Source: Nemertoderma westbladi (taxonomy: Eukaryota; Xenacoelomorpha; Nemertodermatida; Nemertodermatidae). Taken from it: a stretch of DNA of 64,000 nucleotides. The stretch covers positions 51,675-115,674 of the forward strand of contig JAUCBJ010004375.1 of the NCBI GenBank assembly GCA_032718475.1, in the 5' to 3' direction. The notes under the pieces are model-generated. The model searched no databases, was not told the DNA's origin, and saw only the letters and a list, made by a program, of their open reading frames with translations. Positions 45,132-56,940 of this stretch are shown here, in pieces (position 1 is the first letter of the stretch; every line of letters begins with the position of its first letter). The position numbers and the translations under genes are program-made.

Positions 45132-46782
45132 GTTAGTATCCCTACACAAGTACCATTATTACACATTACAATAATTTTAATTAAAATACTTGGTTCCCAT
45201 TTCTAAACGTCAGTAAAATGAAAGTAAATGGTGAGCGTCGTGTACCGGTTGTACTGGTAACGGACCTAAATCATATTATGTGTTCTATGGAAGCTACTAA
45301 CATCAATCAACTTCTGCCTACTGGGTTACATACTTTGTACTTCCATTTTCGATTAAAGTATATTAAAAAACCATTCAGTCCCAAATTTATTCAACATTCG
45401 AAATTCTTCTATCGACATTCGCCTTTTAAACTGTTGGCCCGGTAAATAACGGTAAAGTTAAATGTTTATTGTAATGCCTAGTATAAGTAATATTCGTAAT
45501 ATCTTTCGTCATTTTTTTTGGACAAACTATTAGTATGTTTATTTTATTTTGGTTTCGGCGCTTTGGTTATCTATGAGAGTCGTTTGTCAATAAACTAAAC
45601 GAACTAACAAACTATGATGTCGATTATCATAACATGAAAAAAAGTTGAAGGAACGACGCCCAGGCAGCATATCTATAAATTGGACATATAATTAAAATAT
45701 ATAGGAATTGGAGAGGAATTTGATTGGAAAGATAATGCGAGAGGCAAGTTTGTTGGGGAATGCCGGCCATATGTCACAATAGTCAAAATTGTCTTGGATC
45801 AACAGTATTTATTGGCTGATAATTGACATTTTCAATAACGAACGGACATTTTATCCATGTCGAATTTTTGTATTTCATTAATGCATTTTGATGGCTTGTG
45901 CGTTTTTATGTATTCAAATAATTAAGCGACCTAAAAATTTCCCTCTTATCATATTATACTGTACAGATAATTAACTACTATCAGTTTGTAATAGTTAAGT
46001 GCCTTCGCAAAATCGTGAATCGTAATTTTCAGAGGATTCCCATCATCATTTTGGATGTCATCATGACATATTCCATTGGTTGAATACGACATTCGTTGAC
46101 ATTTACAATGATATTTAAATTAGTCGTTTTAAAGTAATTTTATATCGCAATAATTTTTCTTGTTCGTTTAAATCACTCACTCATAATGTCCTTTTTTTTT
46201 TACTTTTTATGTCCGCCAGAAATCTACCATTAGGTTCCATCCATGGTACCGGTTTCTCTACTGCTGTTCTCCTTAGGCTATCAGTACCGGTATTAGTATA
46301 TATAGCAGTATTTAGCAGTATAGTACTACTCAGCTCCTGTCCAATAGATACTGATACCAGTACTCTGATATATAGCCTAAATAGTTGTAAATGCGAGAAT
46401 GATGGTAATTAATAAACTTATTTCAGAATTTTAGTACCGGCTGACCGCGCTATCTTTTAAATAATTGATAAATTTTCGATAATTGATACATATCTGGATA
46501 ATGCAGTTAAAATGGATCGTGACTGCTGTAATGTTATGGGTGTAGCTGTAGTGGTACCTCTCAATATAATGTAGTTCTAAACTAACAGATCAGTCCACAT
46601 ACAATGTGTTCGAAAAATCTACTTATTCCCCATTTGATAGCGAAAACACACTGATATCGAAAATATCGGGCCGGTTTTAGCTAAAAAGCAAAGGGGCTGT
46701 CCCAATAAAGGATATATACAACTGTACATAATGTAAAATAATGCCACCGTAAAATGCTCCTCCTCAATTAGTAAAGTGGTAT
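45132..46782. other. Receptor intron, AT-rich part
   Basis: No gene. The small frames at 45218 and 46209 are unsupported. ACCGGTATTAGTATA-type words recur around 46270-46330. Confidence 0.4.
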
Positions 46783-47410
46783 CGTTTATTGTTTTGGTTA
46801 GAATGGCCCGCCTCTGTAACCTGCTCCTCTCCTTCATTTGGTAAAGTGACTGTTTATTGTTTTGTTTAGAAAAGCCCGCCTCTGTAACGTGCTCCTTTCC
46901 CTCAATTGGTGACGTTATTGTTTATTGTTTTGGTTATAAAAGAGCATATATGTAACCTGCTCCTTTCCTTCATTTGGTAAAGTGGCTGTTTATTGTTTTG
47001 GTTAGAAAATCCCGCCTCTGTAACCTGCTCCTTTCCCTCAATTAGTTAAGTGATCGTTCATTGTTTTGGTTAGAATGGCCCGCCTCTGTAACCTGCTCCT
47101 TTCCTTCATTTGGTAAAGTGACTATTTATTACTATGGTTAGAAAATCCCGCCGCTCTAACCCGCTCCTTTCTCTCAATTAGTTAAATGATCGTTTATTGG
47201 TTTGGTTAGAAAATCCCGCCTCTGTAACCTGCTCCTTTCCCTGATTTGGTAAAGTGACCGTTTATTGTTTTGGTTAGGAAGGCCCGCCTCTGTAACCTGC
47301 TCCTTTCCTTCATTTGGTAAATTGACTGTTTATTGGTTTGGTTAGAAAATCCGGCCTATCTAACCTGCTCCTTTCCATAAATTGGTAATTGTTTTTGGCT
47401 ATAAAATGAG
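46783..47410. repeat. Tandem array, about 68-bp unit
   Basis: About nine imperfect units carrying CCCGCCTCTGTAACCTGCTC, then CTTTCCTTCATTTGGTAAAG and TTATTGTTTTGGTTAGAAA. An isolated inverted relative lies at about 39240-39310. Confidence 0.8.
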
Positions 47411-47454
47411 TGTTTTGCTACGTCATGTGGTAATCGATTATCGACAACAACCAC

Positions 47455-47720
47455 AAACTATTAAATTTAGAGTCTTTTACCACAGGCGCATATGGAAATC
47501 TATCTCATAGTCCATAAATCATGGAATTTTGAATGTTTTGCCACAATTATTGTAAATTAAACTGTTTGACAGTCAAGAAATCAACAAATTTTGAATGTGT
47601 TGGCACAGGCATAGTGAAATCAACTGTCCGACAGTCCAGAAATCAAAAATTTTTGAATGTTATGGCATAGGCATGTTGAAATCAATTGTCTGACAGTCCA
47701 GAAATAAGCAGTCTGACAGT
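47455..47720. repeat. Three to four imperfect repeats of about 65 bp
   Basis: Units share TTTTGAATGT, GGCA(C/T)AGGCAT, TGAAATCAA and TGACAGTCCAGAAAT. They sit between the 68-bp array and the transposon end. Confidence 0.7.
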
Positions 47721-48043
47721 TTGAAGAAATACATACATAAAAAGTCATTAAACGGACAACAAAAGTCCCACAATTCGTAAAAAAAGGCGGACAAAAAAGT
47801 AAATAAAAGGACATAAAAAATCACTGCCATTTTATATTAGGGATACTGTATTTGTAGGGCAACGTCAGCTGGTTGATTCTACTCAAAAGTGACCCAAATT
47901 GTATGAAAAACCTTCAAAATTTTATTTTGTTGAAAACTTTGAAAACTATATATTTTTCGAAAGCTCTTTCAAAGCTGAATCAAAATTTAGTAATTTCTAG
48001 TCGACTGGTCTGGTTTTAAAAAAAATATTATCAAAAACAAAAT

Positions 48044-48111
48044 GTACATGCTGTAATCAATTTTGTATATGCTGTAATGGTAATTTGACTTGGTGTAATG
48101 CTGTAATGATG
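48044..48111. repeat. Left subterminal repeats of the transposon
   Basis: GTACATGCTGTAAT (48044-48057), GTATATGCTGTAATGG (48065-48080) and TAATGCTGTAATGATG (48096-48111): three copies oriented opposite to those on the right side. They are likely transposase-binding sites by position; this is inferred. Confidence 0.7.
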
Positions 48112-48330
48112 AAGGTGGTCAGGCATTTAATATAATGCAATTCCCGTTTTAATTATATGACTGCGCTTCGATTGAATTGAATAGTCAAAAAAGAATTAGT
48201 AATTAGGAACATTGTTCGTTTATAATGTAACTTGTTTCGAATTTGTATACATTTTTAATAATACACCATACAGTACATTTATATTTCAAACATTACGGTT
48301 TAATGATAATTATGTTCCATTATTTATAGT

Positions 48331-50574
48331 TTACAAATTGCCATCAGTTTCCATGATGAAACCACGGAACGGCGATAGATACGAAACCAGGGGTTGATCC
48401 GAAGAATCTGAGTCATGTGAACAAATATTGGTAAAATCCAAATCACTGTCAGTAACATCATTCTCGCTATCTAAGCTCTCCTCATCATCATGAACATTCT
48501 CAATAACCTTTCTGACTTCTGTATTTGGTGTCACTAGGCCCACTGTACGCCCATGCTCCTTACAACGTGATCCACAACTATCAAATAAACACGACTTCGA
48601 TTTCAGAGTAATAAAATTATCTTCCAACAGAAATTCATGCGATTTTCCAATTCCCCTGACAGCAGCTGGCTTCCCATTCAAATGTTTCTGAACCTCATCG
48701 ACATCTTCTTTATCAAAAGTATAAATCTTCATATTGGTGTGTAAATTCCAAATATTAACTATGGCCGCGAGATCTGGCGTTGGAGCGTTTACATTCATTC
48801 CAATAACGCGATCTAAGGTACTCTTTATCGTTGCCCCTACTCCATCTGCCGGACCCTTCCCATGCCCAGCTTCAGTATATATCCACTGAAGCGTCACATT
48901 GTTTGCTATGGCAAACTTATTAAATAGGTAAACAATGAATCTGTTACGGTACTGTGCGAAAGTTGAGTCAGATATTATAACAAAATGTTTATAGTGGTTC
49001 TTGTTTTCACATAGAAGTTCATCAAGACTTGCAAATACAGCCGCAGCCTTGTGATTGGTACACTTGCTGATTGACGCACAAGAAGTTACACTATTGGCAA
49101 GGGTCCATAACATAATACAATGAATGGACATGCTCTCTTGTCGATAATAGGCCGATTGAATTTCTGCTGGCCTGGGAATGTTAAAATTCTCCGACCAATC
49201 AATTTGAAGTATTAGCTGGTCTTGTTGTTGGTTAGATTTAACTTGCCTGATCATTTTATATTGATTAACAAATACCTCAATATGGTTCTTTAAGTTTAGA
49301 ATATGAATTTTGAGGACTCTTAATGCTATATGTAATGTACATATTCGTTCCTCTTTCCGCCAGGCCCTCTTCCCGTCATCAGCTATAGTTACATTCTCCC
49401 ATTGATAAAATTTGACAACTTTCGTTGATGGCCCGATTTTATCTAACCATTTGAGGTCCATCTCGTTTGCCAAACTTTCGGCAGTAAATGTCTTAGGTAA
49501 AACCTCGAATTTAATCAACCCCTCAGTTAACAACGCAGGATTACTACAGTGAACACACAAACAGGTTCCCCATTCATTGGCCATCGGCTGAACTACATCC
49601 GGTGGCCAGCATTTACAGAACCAACTATATGAGCAGTCACAGTTCATTTCATATTCAAACTTAGCATGTAAAATCTTTAAATATTCGAACTGATAACGTA
49701 GTGGGAAATCCACTTTAACACCCCCTATTTTCTGAGAAATTGATTTCTTCCGTTTATCGGGACACACCTTTGAAATGTCATCACGATGTGCAAAAGCTAT
49801 TATAGCCTCTTTCAACCGCAATTTCTTGGCCCGGCCACTTTCAACTATATCTTCTCCATCCTGACCACTTTCAATTACCACTGCCCCATCCTGACCACTT
49901 TCAACCACCACTGCCCCATCCTGACCACTTTCAACTACCACTGCCCCATCCTGACCACTTTCAACTACCACTGCCCCATCCTGACCACTTTCAACTACCA
50001 CTGCCCCATCCTGACCACTTTCAACTACCACTGCCCCATCCTGACCACTTTCAACTATATCTTCTCCATCCTGACCACTTTCCACTAATAATTCCCCACC
50101 CTGAGAATTTTCAACTGTCGAGCAACTCAATCCATCATTCAACTCATCCACAGCACATACTGGACTCGGATTGGTTTCTGCTTCTCTTAGGTTTATGTGT
50201 CTACGACTTCCGACTCGAAAACCAAAGCGCCACAATGAGTGTCGAGTCGGCGAGTTAACTGAATAACCGATTCTTCTTATCGAGCGAGGGGTTAGGTGCA
50301 TCCTTAAAGAAGAGAGCGTTTCACTTTGGTTTTGGTGGACTGAACACTTAGCTGGCGTTTTAAATTTTGAAAGACTCAACATTAAACGTTGATAAGCTTT
50401 ATCTTTACTTTTTATAAGTCTATTCAAATGCTTGATTTTGCGCTTTCTTGCAACTAATAGCTTGTTCTTAAGCTGTAGTTTCTTCCTATACTTCTTATGA
50501 ATCTCGTCAATTACCTTATTATCCGTTAATCTTTGTTCGACTACTGCAGCGGCTGCCTCCTGCGTTCCTGACAC
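48331..50574 (-). CDS. Transposase, catalytic part (DDE-like), with decapeptide repeats
   Basis: The frame is open for 747 codons. The codon at 50574 is GTG and the first internal Met is about 65 codons in, so this is not a free-standing gene: it overlaps the upstream ORF by 34 bp in another frame. Conserved blocks are LQIDWSENFNIP (D459), FVIISDSTFAQYRNRF (D536) and EAGHGKGPADGVGATIK (D577). The same order (DFSENY, SDGAASQYKN, GHGKGPCDGIGG) occurs in a widespread animal transposase-like family that I know from uncharacterised proteins. A CxC/CxC cysteine cluster (CDCSYSWFCKCW, CLCVHC) precedes the core and could bind zinc. Between the basic N-terminus and the core are eight tandem VESGQDGAVV/EDI decapeptides. 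The C-terminus is acidic. Confidence 0.75.
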   Translation of the reverse strand: MSGTQEAAAAVVEQRLTDNKVIDEIHKKYRKKLQLKNKLLVARKRKIKHLNRLIKSKDKAYQRLMLSLSKFKTPAKCSVHQNQSETLSSLRMHLTPRSIRRIGYSVNSPTRHSLWRFGFRVGSRRHINLREAETNPSPVCAVDELNDGLSCSTVENSQGGELLVESGQDGEDIVESGQDGAVVVESGQDGAVVVESGQDGAVVVESGQDGAVVVESGQDGAVVVESGQDGAVVIESGQDGEDIVESGRAKKLRLKEAIIAFAHRDDISKVCPDKRKKSISQKIGGVKVDFPLRYQFEYLKILHAKFEYEMNCDCSYSWFCKCWPPDVVQPMANEWGTCLCVHCSNPALLTEGLIKFEVLPKTFTAESLANEMDLKWLDKIGPSTKVVKFYQWENVTIADDGKRAWRKEERICTLHIALRVLKIHILNLKNHIEVFVNQYKMIRQVKSNQQQDQLILQIDWSENFNIPRPAEIQSAYYRQESMSIHCIMLWTLANSVTSCASISKCTNHKAAAVFASLDELLCENKNHYKHFVIISDSTFAQYRNRFIVYLFNKFAIANNVTLQWIYTEAGHGKGPADGVGATIKSTLDRVIGMNVNAPTPDLAAIVNIWNLHTNMKIYTFDKEDVDEVQKHLNGKPAAVRGIGKSHEFLLEDNFITLKSKSCLFDSCGSRCKEHGRTVGLVTPNTEVRKVIENVHDDEESLDSENDVTDSDLDFTNICSHDSDSSDQPLVSYLSPFRGFIMETDGNL
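49846..50090 (-). repeat. In-frame 30-bp minisatellite inside the transposase
   Basis: About eight 30-bp units. Six central units encode VESGQDGAVV and those on either side encode ESGQDGEDI. The central copies are almost identical at DNA level, so expansion is recent. Confidence 0.9.
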
Positions 50575-50852
50575 TTCTTTCCTCTATATCTCTTTATACG
50601 AGCTGCATTCTGTTCTCGTAATTTCGTCGTATGCTTCTCAATAGATAGAGCCTCACCTCTAGTTAAACGTTTTGATTTTGAGATTAAGTTCCTTTCAACT
50701 GTAGCTTCTCGCCTTTTCATATTTTCTATTTCCCGATATTCATCGTACTTCATCTTGTCTTCCTTAAGTTTATTCCGATGTCGTTGAACCCGTTCCCTAT
50801 TTAACTTTTTCTTACGCTCTAGAGCGTTGTCGTTTTCAGATTCTCTCTCCAT
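50541..50852 (-). CDS. Transposase N-terminal part, very basic helical region
   Basis: 103 codons from ATG 50852 (MERESENDNALERKKKLNRE). Almost every residue is charged; blocks such as RVQRHRNKLKEDKMKYDEYR and NAARIKRYRGKK resemble the N-terminal DNA-binding helices that precede the DDE core in this family. It stops in the first codons of the next frame (overlap 50541-50574). A one-base frameshift, real or programmed, or a small intron would join the two into one protein of about 840 residues. Confidence 0.65.
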   Translation of the reverse strand: MERESENDNALERKKKLNRERVQRHRNKLKEDKMKYDEYREIENMKRREATVERNLISKSKRLTRGEALSIEKHTTKLREQNAARIKRYRGKKCQERRRQPLQ

Positions 50853-51044
50853 ATTTCAAGATTATCATTCAGAATGCCACGTCAGTGCCTATACCAGTCT
50901 GTACCTACAGTAGGCCCCGGTCACATAGTGATCTGATCATTGCATTAGAACACACTTCTCAATTATATTTCCCGCTTTCCATATTAATTAGTTATGAATT
51001 GTCCAATAAGAGCATTACTGCATAGATAACCATTATTCAGAACC

Positions 51045-51526
51045 CATTACAGCATGTACATTTTTTATATGTTATGTAATGGTTTGCGCAAGTTTAGCAT
51101 TACAACATGTACAACTATTACATGTAATGTAATGGTCTGCCTTAATGCATTTACATTACAGCATGTCCACTGTCTTCATTATGATATTAATTGTGTGAAT
51201 GTAAATTCTACAACCTAATATTATATAATGATGTTGATGAGAATAAAGGGGAGATGCTAATAATGTTCGTTGTTGGTGCATTATTGCAATTTTGTGTGAG
51301 AATTTCTAATATTTGTTGCATTACAGCATGTACATATTTTTGGTTACACTTGGTATACATATATTAAAAAGGCTTCCATTTCACTTAATAACATCATGGC
51401 ACGACAGGAATACCCTTATTGGATTTGGAAAATGTTGAAGTTTTAGAATATATCACTTGAATTTAACTGCATTCCATTCTTTGTGAATTTTTTTTCATAA
51501 ATTACAGCATTACAGCATGTTGTACG
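51045..51526. repeat. Right subterminal repeats of the transposon
   Basis: CATTACAGCATGTAC at 51045-51059 and 51319-51333; variants at 51099-51113 (CATTACAACATGTAC), 51154-51168 (CATTACAGCATGTCC) and 51509-51526. All are in one orientation, inverted relative to the left set at 48044-48111. Confidence 0.8.
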
Positions 51527-51909
51527 CAAAACTGGGACAAGCTGTTAATCATTTCTAGATCTTTCCTACTTCAATGGAGACGATTTTAAGTTATTTATTT
51601 GAGTAGAGAACACCTATACCAACATAATGATATATGACCTGCCGGGATTTCTGTTCGGAAAGTTTCCCCCAAACTCGATTGAAGTTCAGAAATATCGATG
51701 GAGACACACCAAAAATAGCGGTTTCCTAGTCTTTGAAGCACCATAGTTTTAACACTGTAACAAATTACTTTCAGGGGATGTTGAATAGATACAGAGGATA
51801 AAATTCTCTACAAAATGGTATATAAGTGAATGTATTTCAAACCAAAGAAAATTGACAATATTTCTGTGAGACATAGCTTGGGTCACTTTTGAGTAGAATC
51901 AACCAGCTG

Positions 51910-53956
51910 GTGATGGGATAACTTTAATATATTTTTTTGGTTAATAAATAAGACAATGTCTGTGAAAAAGGATATACAGTAGAATCATAGCATCGTTTCA
52001 AACAACTATGCATATACACCATGTCCTGGAATATAGTGTCGTTATTCATTTTTGGTGTTTTTTTCTGCGACATTACTCTGATTTCAGATCATCAATGTGA
52101 TTTCATTCAATTTCATGTATTCAAGCATTCTATTATCAAGATCATAGATGTGATTTCATCGTGATTTCATTGTATTTCATGTATTCATGGATTTCATTAT
52201 CATTAATACAATTTGAAATCTTCAGGAAATGATATTTCCACATTCACAGTGATATTTTTTAATCCAATCGCACTATCTAATTTATTTGTTAATGTGGATA
52301 ATACTGGATGTTAAAGGAGTTTATGCATAAGTGCTTTCAGGTATCAACCTGTCAACTATACAAACCATGAAAGGCAACAATGCTGTGGGTACTATTGAAG
52401 GTTTACGTATGGGTGATTATAGGAGCCGCGACTGTAAGCGACTCTATGTGAGAATCCTCCAGACAGACCGACTCGATGGTCACCCAGGTCAATACATTTC
52501 TTAGGGTACCGGCGAGCCGACCTTAGAGAGGTTAATTCAACAGTAAAATAGGGTTTTCAGTTGGGGACTTTCCGCATCTCTTAGTAGTAGTAAACCAGGC
52601 TGGGATAGAAACATCGGCTACTAAAACAAAAGATACAAAAAGTTTAAAAGATAGAGACGAATGGAGACCTACTGTTGTAATGTAAGAAAAACACGCATTG
52701 ATACATATTGCCCACTGACACAACAACCCATTCATGACCGATTTTCCAAACTTGATTACACCAGTTTAAGTCTATTATGTAGTAGCTATACTAATAGTAC
52801 CGACAATGTTCTAGCTATTTGCGATTATATTGGTTCTTTATTAAAGTTACTTCAGATCATTAAATATTTAAATTAGTAGGTAATAAACTACTGTACGTAA
52901 TTCTCCTATTTATATCTGGGATATTTTATATATTATGGTTTTTTAATATAACTTCACCTGTGCTTTTTCAAAAAATTTGTGGCTTTTGCTTTACTAATCG
53001 GGTATATTTTATGTTCGTTTATATTTTTAAGTTGTAATTGCATTATAGGCTGGACGGGCCGCATACCGTTCTTAACTAACTAACAATGCATTCTGAAATA
53101 ATATAGGAAATAGGGAGCCATGTAGCTTTGGAAAATAGCATCAACATCACCCTGTATCCAAGAACAGCGGATTTGCCATGAAGACACTGCCATCAAGTAT
53201 AAAATTGTAAATTGATGGACGTTTGTAACAATCTCAGCAGAAAGAAATTCAACCTTTGCAAGAATTGGTGAAGTAGGAATTTTGCTAAGTCCTTTCAATT
53301 CAGACCATAAACTAAACAACATCTATTCTATTGCAACATTGGATGGGAAGGGAATCTTAAGACAACAGTATGTTGCAGTGGCTCTGTCCAACCATTATTG
53401 CATCAGAACCAGAACAAGCAGTTAGTTATGTTTTATGAAGAGCAGATTCCCCAGAAACTAAATGGAAATAGTATGTTCCATTGCAAGGCACTGATGTTAA
53501 TTGTAAGAGATAAGATCTTAAGATAGTCTACAATGTGAACTGAACAACCAACAGTCGAAAAATCACTCAAAGTGGCTTACAAAACCAGCAGCTATGAGAA
53601 GTATGTATATCCCAAAATTCAAGAAATATGCTTCAATTTTGTAATGATAGTCCTGAATAATTTGTGTGGAAATGAAAAAGATAATTTTTGGAACTTGCTT
53701 GGGCAGGCAATCAAACATCGAGGTCATCCCCACCTGGTCAATATATGGCAAGACGCTTCCCATAGATACGCCTGCCAAACTGGTCTTACGAAATTTTAAT
53801 AACTATTATGGAGAATGGGAATCCTGGAAGGACCTCATTTCCATTGGCCAAGCTCGAGAGTTCTAGTGATAGTAGTAATAGAATACGTTTTTGAGCTAAA
53901 ATTCAGAGGTTTATGATATAATACTGTACTTTACCGTGTACATAAATTTATTGCAG
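51910..53956. other. Receptor intron, remaining part
   Basis: Contains a dispersed 30-bp motif at 52017-52046 and a diverged tandem duplication of about 60 bp at 52084-52200 (GATCAT..ATGTGATTTCATT). Frames at 52661 and 53572 have no recognisable motif. Confidence 0.45.
52017..52046 (+). repeat. Dispersed 30-bp motif, copy 2
   Basis: CACCATGTCCTGGAATATAG plus ten bases; matches 30751-30780 and the inverse of 63909-63938. Confidence 0.6.
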
Positions 53957-54024
53957 AAAAACCATTACGAATTGGAGTTAAGATAATCATGGAAGATTTA
54001 GGGCCAGTATCAGAAGTGGATATG
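53957..54024 (+). CDS. Cys-loop receptor exon, strand beta-1 region
   Basis: 68 nt between TATTGCAG and GTAAGT. Translation: (E)KPLRIGVKIIMEDLGPVSEVDM. It corresponds to the family pattern PxxVxVxxxxxxxGxVSExxM preceding the first long loop. It enters with two bases completing Glu and leaves in phase 0, compatible with both neighbours. Confidence 0.85.
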
Positions 54025-55018
54025 GTAAGTTTCTATAATAATGTTGTGTAAATTAACATATCAACATGTCATGATTTTATTAGTTCTAACTGTACTTTAT
54101 GACCTATGAAATTTATTGGATAACATGAATATTTAAAAACCATAAACAGACATAATTAGTGGAAGAACGTGGACTAAACTTGTTTAGTCTTTCTTCCTTC
54201 ATTATAATGTTATATTTATCATCACCATACATAAAATTATTATAATTTCGAGTTGAATATTCGATTTTAATGGAAACATATCTGATATACTGTATTTTTT
54301 GTTACATTTACCAACCCTAAGGCAAAGGCATTTAATTTATGTCAGTTTAATGTGTATCAGGGGGGGGGGGGGTGGATGTAAGTATCAGGCTGATTCGTTT
54401 GTATTCTATTACATTCGCTTTGAATTAAAGTTATCAGAGAGTTATTGAGATTTTGACATTTTTTAACATCAAAGCTAGTATCCCAAGGGCCTAATAGTGT
54501 TATGGAGATTTATCGATAGTAGATCATGTTAGGTTGGTTAACTCAGTTTGGTTGGTAACTGTAATTTAGTTTCTCAAAAAACGATATGCTGTTTTGGATT
54601 GTTTAGGTAGCACTCATACGCAAGGTTCAGAAATGAATTTTATCGATATTGTATATATTGCTCTTCAATCTTTGTAAATATAAAATATTTCATGTTACAA
54701 AAAGATAAATGTTGATTAAATCACTGTATTATATCATTGTTAAAAAAATTCATAGTAAGAAAAATAAATAAAATGTAAAAATATTTTCTTGAAAAAGTTA
54801 TGATCAAATCGAAATAAGAAATGTGAATTAAACATAACTTAGAATGAACAACACAATAGGCCATGTCTACCAGTTACAGTTGTGCTGAACACAAATTTTC
54901 TGACCTCAAAATGAATACTATTTAGTTGTTTTTGTTTTCTTTAGAGACTTCGATGTAGTAAATCATTTAGTAAATAGTAAATCTTGAGTAGTAAATCCTG
55001 TATACTTCTTATTTACAG
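54025..55018. other. Receptor intron
   Basis: 994 nt, GT...AG, AT-rich, with a G13 homopolymer at 54360-54372. Nothing else is seen. Confidence 0.8.
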
Positions 55019-55233
55019 AACTTTCATGTGGATTTGTTCCTCCAGCAATATTGGCAAGATGCTCGTCTGAATGGAGTGGAGGAACCCATAAACCTCCCAT
55101 CCACTATATACCCTAACATTTGGCTACCGGACACTTATTTCCGTTCAGCTATTTCGGCCACATTGAAAGGAGTGAGTGCAGACAACACACTCTTTCTTAT
55201 ACACCCCAACGGATCTGTTTTACTTAGTAACAG
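55019..55233 (+). CDS. Cys-loop receptor exon, ligand-binding domain (loop A region)
   Basis: 215 nt between TTTACAG and GTAATT; starts in phase 0 and ends after two bases of a codon. Translation starts NFHVDLFLQQYWQDARL, has NIWLPDTYFRSA in the middle and ends NTLFLIHPNGSVLLSN(R). The WxDxRL motif, the NIW(L/V)PDTYF loop A and the NxLxxIxxxGxVLxSxR strand are diagnostic of anion-type Cys-loop receptors (GABA-A, glycine, related invertebrate channels). This is the extracellular agonist-binding part of a pentameric membrane channel. The next exon should carry the Cys-loop CPMDLxxFPxDxQxC; I did not find it before 64000, so the gene is incomplete here. Confidence 0.92.
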
Positions 55234-56439
55234 GTAATTTATATTATATTTCATTTTCCCTACAATTTAGCATGCGATTATTCTCAATAGGTGAGAATGT
55301 ATTTATTTTTCCTAAATCATTTTTTGAGTTTTCTGAAGTGCATTATTATATTTTATTTTATTGGATTTGATTTTCTTTTCAAATAAACAAAATAATAAAT
55401 TGGAATAGAACAATTACATTTGGAACTGAAAATGCACTGGTAACATCGGGGTCCATCACAGTCAGACAAGTAGACATTGGAGCCCACCCCCCCCCCCCTC
55501 ATTTTTAATCTTATTGTGTGATGTTGGTAAGATGACAAAAATCATAATCGAAATTCGAAACTGTGATAGCAAATGATCAGAGTTTAAAAATACAAAAACA
55601 TTTGCATTGGAAATTATAATTTCAAGATAATACAGCATATCCAACGAGAAAAGTGTTGCCTTCACAGTACAGTACGTAAATTAATGAAAACATATACATA
55701 TAAACATATAGTATATATGTATATATATAAATAATTAAAATTATATTTAAGAGACCGGATCATGCTGAACATGGCTGTTTAAAATGCCTTCCTATTATTT
55801 TATTTTTATTTTTATTATATATATAAACATATATATATTTACTGCAGTTTAGCAGTGCACTGCAGTACATATAACAGTGTATTTCAGTACATAACAGTGT
55901 ATTTCAGTACATACAACAGTGTATTTCAGTACATATAGTATAACAGGCATTCAGTACAGATATAAAATCTCTACTACACTACTGCTGAATGCATTCGAAT
56001 TACGCACTAACTGGTACTGCGGACTGGCGCCGGGTAAAATTGAATTTAAGATCGAGCAACTTGAGAGATCTGTCGATTTTCTGACGTACACCAATACTTG
56101 GATACAGATTCTTGTCATCCTACAACACAAACAAGATTCATACCAAAGGTGTAGGACTCCGCTAAGGAGGAATTGTAGCCAGCAGGAGGATCTATGCAAA
56201 CATTGTTTGTGGCTCGAGGGTGGGACATAAATGAAGTTTCAAGGCAATTTGCCTCAGTTGCCCGACTTTCCCAAGAAGATAGTTTACATAAAAAAAATTA
56301 AAAGTAAGAATGAGAAAAAAGATATATATTTTGTTACTAACAATGAACCTATTATGCCGAATTTTAGATAAAATAATAAAGAAACATAAACATATACTTA
56401 CGGAGGATCAACAAACTAAAAAGGCTACTTGAACATTAT
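55234..56439. other. Non-coding, presumably receptor intron
   Basis: Contains C12 at 55487-55498 and three copies of a 26-bp repeat CAGTACATATAACAGTGTATTT at about 55862-55935. The frame 55919-56230 shows no motif. Confidence 0.45.
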
Positions 56440-56940
56440 AACATAAGAGTAATTCAACTACGGGCAAAGACTTTACACAACATACTAGCGCCTTCAAAAT
56501 ATAAAGAGAATCGTAACAATAAAATAAATAGTACACAACAGGGGAAGCAACAAACTGCACAAGATCGACATGTGTACCATGTAAGGCAATGCTACCTATG
56601 AAGAAATTTCACTCCAATACTAGGATTAAAAATAAACAGTATACTATTAAATGTAAAATTACATGTGACAGCAACAATCTTGTCTGTTTTGTAACATGCC
56701 TTAAACAAGCTTAAATGCTTGTTAAATGCAACAAACAAGGGGTGGGCTCAGCCATGAAATTCAAAGCTAGGATAGGAAACTATAAATCTCAGATCACTAA
56801 CAGAAAGACACCGAGTTGTAGAATTGATGCACATTTCACCGAATTAGAAGACCATTCGTTTGCAGATTTTAGGATCACACCAATTGAAACAGTAACAGCT
56901 AGTACAAAGGACTTATGACAACTCTAAGAAAAGGGGAGGG
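56440..56940 (+). pseudogene. Penelope-like element relic with GIY-YIG endonuclease
   Basis: Across two or three frames one reads LRAKTLHNILAPSKYKENRN, CVPCKAMLPMKKFHSN, YTIKCKITCDSNNLVCFVTC, then CNKQGVGSAMKFKARIGNYK and CRIDAHF. This order corresponds to the C-terminus of Penelope-type retroelements: the K/RxRxLxxxLxxSK linker, the Cys pair, the TYxIKxxxTCxSxNVxYxxxC strand and the QYVGxTxxxFxxRxxxHKS GIY-YIG core. The catalytic Tyr region is altered (GVGS for YVGS). Stops and frameshifts make it non-functional. Confidence 0.6.

Larger units (their letters stand above)
47866..51909 (-). mobile_element. 4-kb DDE-type DNA transposon in the receptor intron
   Basis: Perfect 32-bp terminal inverted repeats at 47866-47897 (starts CAGCTGGTTGATTCTACTC) and 51878-51909. 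Inside them are subterminal repeats of CATTACAGCATGTAC in opposite orientation on the two sides, and a - strand transposase encoded by two overlapping frames. The surrounding host gene is on the + strand. Target-site duplication is not evident (flanks CAACGT and GTGATG). The superfamily is not assigned by me. Confidence 0.85.
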
